Shown: positions 10,426 to 18,082 of the stretch, one piece after another
How positions within the stretch are numbered: the stretch's first letter is position 1
Layout of the letters: each line of letters begins with the position of its first letter
Source of the DNA: Nocardioides sp. zg-1228
Lineage (GTDB): Bacteria > Actinomycetota > Actinomycetes > Propionibacteriales > Nocardioidaceae
Length of the DNA stretch: 64,000 nt
Reading direction: 5' to 3'
Assembly (NCBI RefSeq): GCF_017086465.1
Contig: NZ_CP070961.1
Coordinates: 1,178,001 to 1,242,000, forward strand
The notes under the pieces: model-generated
Told to the model about the DNA's origin: nothing
What the model saw: the letters and a program-made list of their open reading frames with translations, nothing else
The model's database searches: none
Translations under genes and position numbers: made by a program

Positions 10426-10931
10426 TGCGGCCGTACGCCCGCGGTGCCGCCGCGTCCGCCGTCGGGCTGCGGGTGCTCGTCCTCGTGCTGCCGTGCGCCG
10501 CCCTGGCCCTGGCGCTGCCCGAGGTGCCGCACTGGGCGGTGGTCGGCGGGGTGGTGCTGAGCGCCGCCGGGTGGGCGCTGCTGCCCGACCACGCGATCGG
10601 GGTGGTCCCGCTCGTGCTGGTCGGGGGGTGGTGGGCCGCCCACGGGGTGGTGGACGGTCGGATCCTGGTCGTCGCCGTGCTGCTGGTCGCGGCGCACGTC
10701 GCGGCCACCCTGGCGTCGTACGGCCCGCCCACCCTCGCGCTCGACCGCCGACTGGCCAGGCTCTGGCTGGGCCGAGGGCTTCTGGCGCTGGTGCCGGTGC
10801 TCCCCACCTGGGTGGCGGTCCGTGGCCTCGACCCTGCGCTGGCGCCGTCGTGGGTGTGGCTGGCGACGGGGCTGGTGACGGTCGGGCTGCTGCTCGTCAC
10901 GGGCCGGTTGACCCGTCCGGAGGTGCCGTGA
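10425..10931 (+). CDS. Hypothetical multi-helix membrane protein of the MoxR module
   Basis: 168 aa with about five hydrophobic helices and few charged residues; no recognised domain. ATG overlaps the DUF58 stop by one base and the stop overlaps the ATL start, so it is in the same transcript. It is probably a membrane component of the DUF58/MoxR system. Confidence 0.7.
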   Translation: MRPYARGAAASAVGLRVLVLVLPCAALALALPEVPHWAVVGGVVLSAAGWALLPDHAIGVVPLVLVGGWWAAHGVVDGRILVVAVLLVAAHVAATLASYGPPTLALDRRLARLWLGRGLLALVPVLPTWVAVRGLDPALAPSWVWLATGLVTVGLLLVTGRLTRPEVP

Positions 10932-11260
10932 CGACCGAGGAGGAGCGCGAGCTCTACGCCGAGCTGGTGCTGCAGTGCGCCGAGTCGGTCCCGCGCGGGC
11001 GGGCCACGACCTACGGGGCGATCGCCGACGTCGTGGGCCAGCGCCTGGGCCGCGGTGGTCCGCGGCTGGTCGGCTCGGTGCTCGCCGCCCACGGCGGCGG
11101 GGTGCCGTGGTGGCGGGTGGTGCGCGCCGACGGCTCGCTGCCGCCGTCGCACGGCGAGGAGGCGCGGCAGGCCTACCTCGAGGAGGGCACCCCGCTGCTC
11201 CCGGGCGGGTCCGTGGATCTGGCGCGGGCGTTCTGCCCGCCGCGACTCGGGGCACAATGA
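10928..11260 (+). CDS. Alkyltransferase-like (ATL) DNA-binding protein
   Basis: 110 aa, MGMT C-terminal fold only. The segment corresponding to the MGMT active site reads VPWWRVV: the methyl-accepting Cys of PCHR is replaced by Trp, the hallmark of ATL proteins. These bind O6-alkylguanine and flag it for nucleotide excision repair rather than reversing it. Its position matches M. tuberculosis Rv3204, which sits near the same moeZ and adnAB genes. Confidence 0.88.
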   Translation: MTTEEERELYAELVLQCAESVPRGRATTYGAIADVVGQRLGRGGPRLVGSVLAAHGGGVPWWRVVRADGSLPPSHGEEARQAYLEEGTPLLPGGSVDLARAFCPPRLGAQ

Positions 11261-11940
11261 CCGCCATGCTCTACACGGTCGCGCACGGCGTCATCCCCCC
11301 GCTCGCCCGCGCCGTGTGGCGCCCGCGCGTCGAGGGCCTCGAGCGGGTGCCGGCGACGGGTCCGGTGATCGTGGCGAGCAACCACCTCTCGTTCTTCGAC
11401 AGCGTCGTCATCCCGGTCGTCGTGCCGCGCAAGGTGGTCTTCCTCGCCAAGTCCGACTACTTCACCGGCACCGGCGTGCGGGGCACGCTGACGCGGGCGT
11501 GGTTCGAGGGGCTGGGGATGCTCCCCGTCGACCGCGACGACACCCGGGCCGCGATCGCGAGCCTCGACACCGCGCTCGACGTGCTGCGTCGCGGCGAGGC
11601 GTTCGGCATCTATCCCGAGGGCACCCGCTCGCGCGACGGCCGGCTCTACCGCGGCCGCACCGGGGTGGCGCACCTCGCCCTGACCGCCGGCTGCCCCGTC
11701 GTCCCGGTCGGCCTCGTCGGCACCCCGGACATCCAGCCGGTGGGCGCGAGCCGGCCGCGGCTGGGCAAGGTCGCCGTGACGGTGCGCTTCGGCGAGCCGA
11801 TCACGGTCGCGGGGGAGTACGACGGCGTCCCGACCGGCCGGGCGCGCCGCGACCTCACCGACCGCATCATGGGCGCGATCGCCGACCTGACCGGCCAGGA
11901 GCAGGCCGGGATCTACAACGAGCGGCCCGCGTCGGCCTGA
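11257..11940 (+). CDS. 1-acyl-sn-glycerol-3-phosphate acyltransferase family (PlsC)
   Basis: 227 aa from ATG 11257, overlapping the ATL stop. The catalytic H(x4)D motif is present as NHLSFFD (42-48), and the glycerophosphate-binding motif as YPEGTRSRDG (about 124-133). It would acylate lysophosphatidate or a related acceptor at the inner membrane. The stop region overlaps the 3' end of the convergent DUF1116 gene by 28 nt, so the two genes share no terminator here. Confidence 0.88.
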   Translation: MTAMLYTVAHGVIPPLARAVWRPRVEGLERVPATGPVIVASNHLSFFDSVVIPVVVPRKVVFLAKSDYFTGTGVRGTLTRAWFEGLGMLPVDRDDTRAAIASLDTALDVLRRGEAFGIYPEGTRSRDGRLYRGRTGVAHLALTAGCPVVPVGLVGTPDIQPVGASRPRLGKVAVTVRFGEPITVAGEYDGVPTGRARRDLTDRIMGAIADLTGQEQAGIYNERPASA

Positions 11941-13322
11941 GCCGCCAGCGCGGCCAGCGCCCGGGGGAAGATCTCGGCCGGCGGGGTGACCAGCCCGGCG
12001 CCGACCTGGCCGACCCCCGCGACCTTGCCGGCCATGCCGGTGTTGATCTGGGGCAGGATGCCGGTGCGACAGACGCGGGTGACGTCGATGCCCGTGGGCG
12101 TGCCCTGGAACTCCAGGACCGGGACGGTCCAGCGCGGGTTCTCCGCCAGCGTGATCTCGTGCATCCGGCGGGTGGTGGCGAGCGCGTCGGGCACCGAGCC
12201 GCCGACCAGCCGGACGATCGCCGGGGCCGTGGCCATCGCGAAGCCGCCGATGCCGGCCGTCTCGGTGATCGCGGAGTCGCCGATGTCGGCGTTGGCGTCG
12301 TCGGGGCCGTAGTCGCCGAGGAAGAGACCCTCGGCCACCTGTGCCGGCCCGGTGAACCACTCGTCGCCCGTGCCGGAGACCTGGATGCCGAAGTCGGTGC
12401 CGTTGCGGGCCATCGCGACGACCATCGTCGAGCCGGGGACGTCGCGGCCCGCGTCGAGCGCGAGCTTGCAGGCGGGCATGGCGAGGTTGAGGAAGAAGTG
12501 GTCGTTGCCGCCGACGAAGCGCAGGGCGTCGGCGACGTCCTTGCCGGAGAAGCCGGCGTCGAACCCGGCGGTGACCATCGCCGGGGCGAGGTCGCGCAGG
12601 AGCATCAGCGTGCCGGCGCGGTTGCGGTTGTGGGCCTCGTCGCCCATCTGCAGCATCTGGGTGAGGATGCCGGTGACGTCGGTGGCCTCCTCGGTGCCGC
12701 GCACCGCGGCCTGCAGGAGCGGGCCGAGCACGTCGCCCATCCAGCGGAGCCGGGTGAGCACCTCGGGGGAGTAGGCGCCGTAGCGCAGCACCTTGCCGAG
12801 GCCCTCGTTGAGCGAGCAGTAGGTGCGCCGCCCGGTCTCGCGGTCCTCGAGCACCCACATCCACATCGACGGAGTGACGACGCCGGCCATCGGTCCCACC
12901 GCGCTGCGGTGGTGGCAGGGCTCGAGGCTGACGCTGCCGCCGGACTCGAAGAGGGCGACCGCGTCCTCGGGGTCGTCGACGAGCCCCTCGAGCGCGGCGC
13001 CGCCCATCAGCGCGCCCCGCAGCGGTCCGGACGCCCGGTCCCAGCCGATCGGGGGACCGGCGTGGAGGAACTGGCCCGGCTCGAGGCCCAGCACCTCCGA
13101 GGCCGGCGCGACGTCGACGAGGTGGGCGGTGACGCCGAGCATCGCCTCGACCGCCCGGCGGTTGGCCCCGGGGCGGCGGGGGTCGGTGGCGACGGTCGCG
13201 AGGTCGGCCTCGGTGCCGGGCATCGGCGGGCGCCAGTCGACGCGCTCGACCTCGACGGCCTGGTCGGCGACGGCGTCGGCGAGCATGTCGGCTCCGACCG
13301 TGACGACGGTGGGCTGGCTCAT
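11913..13322 (-). CDS. DUF1116 protein, YlbE/oxamate carbamoyltransferase-type subunit
   Basis: 469 aa, full-length DUF1116. Recognisable segments include EPCHHRSAVGPMAG, SLNEGLGKVLRYGAY, GDEAHNRNRAGT and GGNDHFFLNLAMPACK. In Escherichia coli the homologue (ylbE) clusters with fdrA, ylbF (DUF2877) and a carbamate kinase; this set has been linked to oxamate carbamoyltransferase of anaerobic allantoin use, which splits oxalurate with phosphate. It is the last gene of the DUF2877-fdrA-DUF1116 operon, with a 4-nt overlap with fdrA. The substrate in this organism is not shown by sequence; a ureidomalonate-type substrate is my inference from the barbiturase-family gene at 36.2 kb. Confidence 0.85.
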   Translation of the reverse strand: MSQPTVVTVGADMLADAVADQAVEVERVDWRPPMPGTEADLATVATDPRRPGANRRAVEAMLGVTAHLVDVAPASEVLGLEPGQFLHAGPPIGWDRASGPLRGALMGGAALEGLVDDPEDAVALFESGGSVSLEPCHHRSAVGPMAGVVTPSMWMWVLEDRETGRRTYCSLNEGLGKVLRYGAYSPEVLTRLRWMGDVLGPLLQAAVRGTEEATDVTGILTQMLQMGDEAHNRNRAGTLMLLRDLAPAMVTAGFDAGFSGKDVADALRFVGGNDHFFLNLAMPACKLALDAGRDVPGSTMVVAMARNGTDFGIQVSGTGDEWFTGPAQVAEGLFLGDYGPDDANADIGDSAITETAGIGGFAMATAPAIVRLVGGSVPDALATTRRMHEITLAENPRWTVPVLEFQGTPTGIDVTRVCRTGILPQINTGMAGKVAGVGQVGAGLVTPPAEIFPRALAALAAQADAGRSL

Positions 13323-14842
13323 CGGGCGTCCTTCCCCTCGGGTGCGCCCAGCAGGGCGATGGCGCGGCGCGTCGCGCCCGCGTTGGACAGGTGCACCTCG
13401 GCGCCGGCGGCGACGAGGGCATCGCGCTGGGCGGCGAGGCCCTGGGGGTCGAGGTCGGTGCCCACGAGGCTCACCACGACCGGGATCGGGCGGTCGCTGC
13501 GCGCGGCCTCGATGGCGGGCGCGAGGCGCGCCGCCGGGTCGGGCTCGGCGCCGTGGCCGAGCACGACGTCGAGCAGGATGACGCCGGTCGCCGGGTCGGC
13601 GGCCGCCCGGGCGAGCTGCTCCGTGCGCAGGGTGGGGTCGATCATCGGGTGCGCCCGTCCCTGCGTGAGCGCGTCGTCCCCGAAGTCGACCATCGTGTGG
13701 TCGTCGGCGAGCAGGTCACCCGTCTCGCCCGGGTCCAGCGCGAGGTCGTCGGAGAGCGGGATGTTGCTGCGCACCGGGCCGAGCGCGTCGGTGGCCAGGA
13801 GCATCGACTCGTCGCAGAGGGTGCCGCCGACGAAGAGGCCGCGCAGCAGGGGGCCCGTCGCCGGGCCGGTGTTGTCGGCGCCGTGCACCGGCCACTCGGG
13901 CGCAGGGTGGCCGAGCCGCGCCAGCACGTCGTCCGCGACGGTGGTGAGGTCGCGCTGTCCGCGGCCGAGCAGCCCGAGCTCGACGGGCGTGGCGAGGGCA
14001 CCGGCCTCGCGGGCCAGCGCCTCGGCCACCTCGGGGGCGGGCGGCTTGGACACGACCACCACCAGGTCGACGTCCGCGTCCGCGTCGAGGCGGCGCAGCG
14101 CCTCGCGGGTGGAGGCACCGCCGACCGCGGCGGACAGGTCGCGCCCGCCCACCCCCAGCGCGTGCCGCACCCCGACGCCGTCGTGGCCGTCGGCGGCGAG
14201 CCGCTCGCCGGCGTGGTGGAGCAGGGCGAGCAGCTGCTGGCAGCCGGTGCCCGACGCGGCGACCAGCCCGATCCGCCCGGGGCGCACGGTGTTGGCGAAG
14301 CCCAGCCCGACGCCGTCGAGAACGGCCGTCCCGCAGTCCGGCCCCATGACGAGCGCGCCGCGCGTGGAGGCGTACGCCTTGAGGGCGACCTCCTCGGCCA
14401 CGGGCACGTTGTCGCTGAAGACCATCACGTCGTGGCCGGCCTCCAGGGCGTCCATCGCCTCGACGGTGGCGCTGGCGCCGGGCACCGAGACGAGCGCGAC
14501 GGCGCCGGCGTCCGCGCGCCGCAGCGCGCTGGCCGTGGTGCGCGGCGGGGCGAGCGTGGTGCCGCCGTCGCCGGGCCGGGTCGGCGCGAGGGCGGCGTCG
14601 ACCGCGGCGAGGGCGGCGGACAGGTCGCCGGCGTCGTCGAGGCGCACGGCCACGACCATGTCGTTGGGCGACGACGCGGGGACGTCGAAGCCCATCCCCT
14701 CGAGCACCTCGAGGTTGAGACCGGTGGCCATCGCGACCTGGGCGGCCACCACGCCGGGCGTGGCCTGCACCGCCCGGCTGACCTGGAGCAGGGTCACGGA
14801 GTCGGCGTAGGCGCCGCTGCGGAGCTCGACGTGGTCCTTCAT
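13319..14842 (-). CDS. fdrA: FdrA-family acyl-CoA synthetase-like carbamoyltransferase subunit
   Basis: 507 aa from ATG 14842; the open frame extends further upstream but the conserved FdrA N-terminus (LRSGAYADSVTLLQVSRAV) begins here. The protein has succinyl-CoA-synthetase-like CoA/nucleotide-binding folds: GLVAASGTGCQQLL, VMGPDCGTAVLDG and a late VVVSLVGTDLDPQGL segment. FdrA is the large subunit of the proposed oxamate carbamoyltransferase complex with DUF1116 and DUF2877 proteins. Both neighbours are present and overlap by 4 nt. A carbamate kinase is encoded separately at 35.2 kb. Confidence 0.87.
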   Translation of the reverse strand: MKDHVELRSGAYADSVTLLQVSRAVQATPGVVAAQVAMATGLNLEVLEGMGFDVPASSPNDMVVAVRLDDAGDLSAALAAVDAALAPTRPGDGGTTLAPPRTTASALRRADAGAVALVSVPGASATVEAMDALEAGHDVMVFSDNVPVAEEVALKAYASTRGALVMGPDCGTAVLDGVGLGFANTVRPGRIGLVAASGTGCQQLLALLHHAGERLAADGHDGVGVRHALGVGGRDLSAAVGGASTREALRRLDADADVDLVVVVSKPPAPEVAEALAREAGALATPVELGLLGRGQRDLTTVADDVLARLGHPAPEWPVHGADNTGPATGPLLRGLFVGGTLCDESMLLATDALGPVRSNIPLSDDLALDPGETGDLLADDHTMVDFGDDALTQGRAHPMIDPTLRTEQLARAAADPATGVILLDVVLGHGAEPDPAARLAPAIEAARSDRPIPVVVSLVGTDLDPQGLAAQRDALVAAGAEVHLSNAGATRRAIALLGAPEGKDAR

Positions 14843-15579
14843 GCTGCCCTCCGGGGAGTGGGGTGAGGCGTGCTGGACGTGGTGGACGCCAGGGCCAGCG
14901 CGGCCCCGGCGAGGAGGCCGGCGCCCGAGGTGGCGCCGACGGCCAGCAGGGCGCGCTCGGCGGCGTCGGTCGGGTCGGCGAGCCAGGCGGACAGCTCGGG
15001 GAGCGCCTCGCCGCGCACCGCGCACTCGAGCAGTGTGGCCGAGAGGAGGGTCGTCGCTCCCAGCCGGTCGCGCACGGCCCCGGCGAGGGCGTCGTCGGGA
15101 CGCCCCAGTGCGGCCCGGGTGGTGAGCCACCCGGCGAGCACGTCGTCGCCGAGCGGCGTGAGGCCGGGGCCGCGGCCGACGAGCCGGTCGAGGTGGCCCG
15201 GTGCCAGGTCCAGCCCGGACGTCATCAGGACCTCCGGTGCGGACCGCGGATCCTCATGGCGTCCGGGGGCGGGGGCGGTGACGTCGACGACCCGGGCGAC
15301 CCGCACCGCCCGCTCGCCCACCACCAGCTCGCCGCCCCGCACCCGCACCGCCGGACGGGGGAGGCCGCCGGTGAGGACGTCGAGGCTGGGCAGCGTCGAC
15401 CACAGCGCGCACGGCACGCGCGTCGCGGCTCCCGACACCAGGCCGAGGCACCAGCCGTCGAGGTCGACGTAGATCGCCGTTCCGCTCGCGTGGACCACCT
15501 CGCGCGGACCGTCGGACGCCGCCCGCAGCCGCTCGTGGACCCGGTGTGGTGCCGCCACGGGGATCGGTCCGGTCGTCAC
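14839..15579 (-). CDS. DUF2877 protein (YlbF-like), third carbamoyltransferase-type subunit
   Basis: 246 aa from GTG 15579. The family signature GRGPGLTPLGDDVLAGWL is present at about 138-155. It is the first gene of the operon that continues into fdrA and DUF1116, and is divergent from pucR across 66 nt that must hold both promoters. The E. coli homologue is ylbF. A longer in-frame extension upstream runs through pucR and is discarded. Confidence 0.83.
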   Translation of the reverse strand: MTTGPIPVAAPHRVHERLRAASDGPREVVHASGTAIYVDLDGWCLGLVSGAATRVPCALWSTLPSLDVLTGGLPRPAVRVRGGELVVGERAVRVARVVDVTAPAPGRHEDPRSAPEVLMTSGLDLAPGHLDRLVGRGPGLTPLGDDVLAGWLTTRAALGRPDDALAGAVRDRLGATTLLSATLLECAVRGEALPELSAWLADPTDAAERALLAVGATSGAGLLAGAALALASTTSSTPHPTPRRAA

Positions 15580-15618
15580 GCCACAGACGCTAACGGCTCG
15601 TGGGACACTCGCGAATGT

Positions 15619-15629
15619 GAGAACTTGTC
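15619..15629. promoter_or_regulatory. GAGAACTTGTC motif, copy 1 (candidate PucR operator)
   Basis: The 11-mer GAGAACTTGTC lies in the 66-nt divergent region between DUF2877 and pucR. The same 11-mer recurs at 17963-17973 upstream of the permease operon. The overlap between the two short promoter regions is unlikely by chance (order of 0.002). Binding protein unknown; PucR is the obvious candidate. Confidence 0.45.
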
Positions 15630-15645
15630 GGACCGCGAGGTGGAT

Positions 15646-16917
15646 GTGCGCCAAGACTTGATAAGCGACCCGGAGGCCGTCGCAGCCCTCGAGCGCGCCG
15701 ACGCGCTCCACACCGCCCTGACCCACATCGTGCTCGAGGGTGGCGACCTCGACGCCATCGCTGAGGCGGTCGGCGACGCGCTCGGCTACGGCGTCGTGTT
15801 CACCTCCACCGACGGCCGCGAGCGCGCCGCCCACCTCGACCAGGCGCAGCGCGAGGCGCTGGCCCGGGCCGACCTGGTCGACCCCACCGGCCGGGTGCGC
15901 GTCGAGCGCATCGACCCCGCGGGCACCGCCGTGGGCCAGGGGGAGGCGCTCGTACGCCGCGTCGTCGCGGCCGGCGTCGACCTGGCCCGACTCGTGGCGC
16001 TGCAGCCCGACGGCACGATCCACGCCTCCGACGTGCACGCGCTCGAGCGGGCAGCGATCGTCGCCGCGCTGCTCGTCACCCGCGTCGAGGCCATCACCGC
16101 GGTGGAGAACAAGTACCGCGGCGACTTCCTGCGCGACGTGTTCCTCGGCCGGGCCGGTGAGGAGGAGTACGTCGCCGAGCACGCCCAGGCGTTCGGCTGG
16201 CACCTCGACCGTCCGGTGATGGTGGTGGTGGCCGTGCTCGACCCCGACGCCATCGCCGTCCTGGCCCCCGAGCCCGACGACCGGCGCGCGTGGCACGACC
16301 GCTTCGCCCACGCCTGGCGCCAGGTCTCCGCCACCGTCGACGAGACCATCGCCTCGGTCGCGTTCAGCCGCGAGGTGGTCACGCTCGTGCCCGTCGACCC
16401 GTCGACCGGGCCGGAGGGCGCGCAGCTCACCGTGGACCGCATCATCGCCGCGGTGCGCGGCGACCGCGGCGGTGGGCGCGTCGCGTTCTCGGCCGGGGTG
16501 AGCCGCGTCGCCGAGGGTCTCGGTGACCTGCCCGAGGCGTTCCGGCAGGCCCAGCGCGCGGTCGAGATCGGGCGGCGCGTGCACGGCGGGGGCTCGGTGA
16601 TCCGCTTCGACCAGCTCGGCCTGCACCGGCTGCTCGCCCTGGTGCCCGACGGCGCCGAGCTGAGCGCGTTCGCCGCCGACGTCCTCGGGCCGCTCGCCGC
16701 GCGCACCCCGGAGGCCGCCGACCTGCGCGAGACGCTGCAGGTGCTGATCGACACCAACTTCAACGTCGCGGAGGCCGCCCGCGCGCAGTTCTTCCACTAC
16801 AACACGATGCGCTACCGCGTGGGCAAGCTGCAGCGGATCCTCGGCCCGGTCGCCACCGACCCGCACCTGCGCCTCGACGTGGCGGTGGCGCTGCGGGCGC
16901 TCGAGATCGTCGACTGA
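15646..16917 (+). CDS. PucR-family transcriptional regulator
   Basis: 423 aa from GTG 15646 (GTG 15640 is an alternative; GCGAGG just upstream is the best ribosome-binding site). The N-terminal part resembles a sensory domain. The middle (about 185-310) is a CdaR/GGDEF-like segment (VAFSAGVSRVAEGLGDLPEAF), and the C-terminus is the PucR helix-turn-helix (FNVAEAARAQFFHYNTMRYR). The family controls purine and related nitrogen catabolism, often by sensing pathway intermediates. Its placement between the fdrA-type operon and the permease/Mo-hydroxylase operon suggests it regulates both. Confidence 0.87.
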   Translation: MRQDLISDPEAVAALERADALHTALTHIVLEGGDLDAIAEAVGDALGYGVVFTSTDGRERAAHLDQAQREALARADLVDPTGRVRVERIDPAGTAVGQGEALVRRVVAAGVDLARLVALQPDGTIHASDVHALERAAIVAALLVTRVEAITAVENKYRGDFLRDVFLGRAGEEEYVAEHAQAFGWHLDRPVMVVVAVLDPDAIAVLAPEPDDRRAWHDRFAHAWRQVSATVDETIASVAFSREVVTLVPVDPSTGPEGAQLTVDRIIAAVRGDRGGGRVAFSAGVSRVAEGLGDLPEAFRQAQRAVEIGRRVHGGGSVIRFDQLGLHRLLALVPDGAELSAFAADVLGPLAARTPEAADLRETLQVLIDTNFNVAEAARAQFFHYNTMRYRVGKLQRILGPVATDPHLRLDVAVALRALEIVD

Positions 16918-16927
16918 CGGGCCGGGT

Positions 16928-17929
16928 TCAGAGCAGCTTCTCGTAGAACACCCGGACGAGACCGGCCTCACCGGCGCGGTGGGTCTCGACGTAGCCCACC
17001 CGTGCGTAGAGCGCCTGGTTCTCCACCATCGTGTGGTGGGTGCAGAGGCGGACGCGGGGGAGCGCGAGGGCGCGGGCGCGCGACTCGGCGAGCCGGAGGA
17101 GGCGCCGCCCGACCCCGCGTCCGTGGTGGGTGGGGAGGACGGCGACGTTGTCCAGGAGGACGCCGTCGTCCTCGGGCACCAGGAGCAGGAGGCCGACGAC
17201 CGAGGAGCCGTCGAGGGCCACCCAGGCCTCCGTGTCATCGATCGCAGCGGCGTAGTCGGTCTCGAGGGGGCCGGGGCGCAGGCCGCCCATCCGGGCGAGG
17301 TAGGGGGAGTACGCCGCCTCGGCGACGCGCCGCACCGCCTCGGCGTCCGTCGCGACCGCGCGGCGCAGCGCCGGGTGCCGGACACCGAACCACTGCTCCG
17401 CGCCGTGCTCCTCGAACCGGTCCGCCTCGTCGAAGCCGAGGCGATCAGCCAGCGCGCGGGAGCGGGCGTTGGCGACCTGCGTGCACAGCACGACGTCCTC
17501 GCCGAGGCGCTCGTCGGCCAGGTCGAGCAGCGCCGCGCACCCCTCGGCGGCGTAGCCGCGGCCCCACGGGTCGACCGGGAGCACGTAGCTCAGCTCGACG
17601 ACGCCCGGCCCCGCGACGGCGGGCTCGGACCCGTCCGTGGCGACCAGCCGGCCGGGGCGCTCCGCCTCCCGGCGGCTCAGCCCGATCCAGCCCACGAAGC
17701 GGCCCTCGTGCTCCAGGACGTACTGGGCCGGGCGGTCGGCGGGCACCTCGGGGAGGCTGGCGTCGAGGGTGGCGCGGTCCTGGCCGCCGGCGAGGTGCTG
17801 GTTGACGACCGGGTCTGAGCCGAGGTCGAGGAACGCCTCGCGATCGCGCGCCTCGGGCGCGCGCAGCAGCAGCCGCTCGGTGCGCAACGACCCGGCCGGC
17901 CAGGCGTCGTCGGTGAGGGGCAGGGCCAT
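16928..17929 (-). CDS. Tandem GNAT acetyltransferase
   Basis: 333 aa containing two acetyltransferase domains. The first (about 14-180) is RimJ/RimL-like: LRTERLLLRAP, then WGRGYAAEG and ANARSRALADRLGF. The second (about 185-330) is a classical GNAT with the acetyl-CoA loop HHGRGVGRRLL and ENQALYARVGY. The acceptor is unknown. It is convergent with pucR (10 nt apart) and divergent from the permease operon, and shows no obvious link to the catabolic genes. Confidence 0.83.
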   Translation of the reverse strand: MALPLTDDAWPAGSLRTERLLLRAPEARDREAFLDLGSDPVVNQHLAGGQDRATLDASLPEVPADRPAQYVLEHEGRFVGWIGLSRREAERPGRLVATDGSEPAVAGPGVVELSYVLPVDPWGRGYAAEGCAALLDLADERLGEDVVLCTQVANARSRALADRLGFDEADRFEEHGAEQWFGVRHPALRRAVATDAEAVRRVAEAAYSPYLARMGGLRPGPLETDYAAAIDDTEAWVALDGSSVVGLLLLVPEDDGVLLDNVAVLPTHHGRGVGRRLLRLAESRARALALPRVRLCTHHTMVENQALYARVGYVETHRAGEAGLVRVFYEKLL

Positions 17930-17962
17930 GCTCGAAGGGTAGGGAGTGCGGGCATTGCAGCC

Positions 17963-17973
17963 GAGAACTTGTC
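17963..17973. promoter_or_regulatory. GAGAACTTGTC motif, copy 2
   Basis: Identical to the 11-mer at 15619-15629, here 109 nt upstream of the permease start codon. TTGTCA inside it could also serve as a -35 element, but no convincing -10 follows. It is interpreted as a shared operator of the catabolic block. Confidence 0.45.
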
Positions 17974-18022
17974 AGCCGGCGCGGCGTTCCTTCGGCAGAT
18001 GTCGCCAGTGAGGGTGTGAGAT

Positions 18023-18044
18023 GAGCCGCACTAGTTTGTGGCTC
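18023..18044 (+). promoter_or_regulatory. Leader hairpin before the permease operon
   Basis: 18023-18030 pairs with 18037-18044 (8 bp including one G-U), loop CTAGTT, 38 nt before the start codon. It could be an operator dyad or an mRNA structure; function unknown. Confidence 0.25.
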
Positions 18045-18082
18045 CTCGGGCACCACACCCCTGCGAATCTGGAGGCCAGCGC

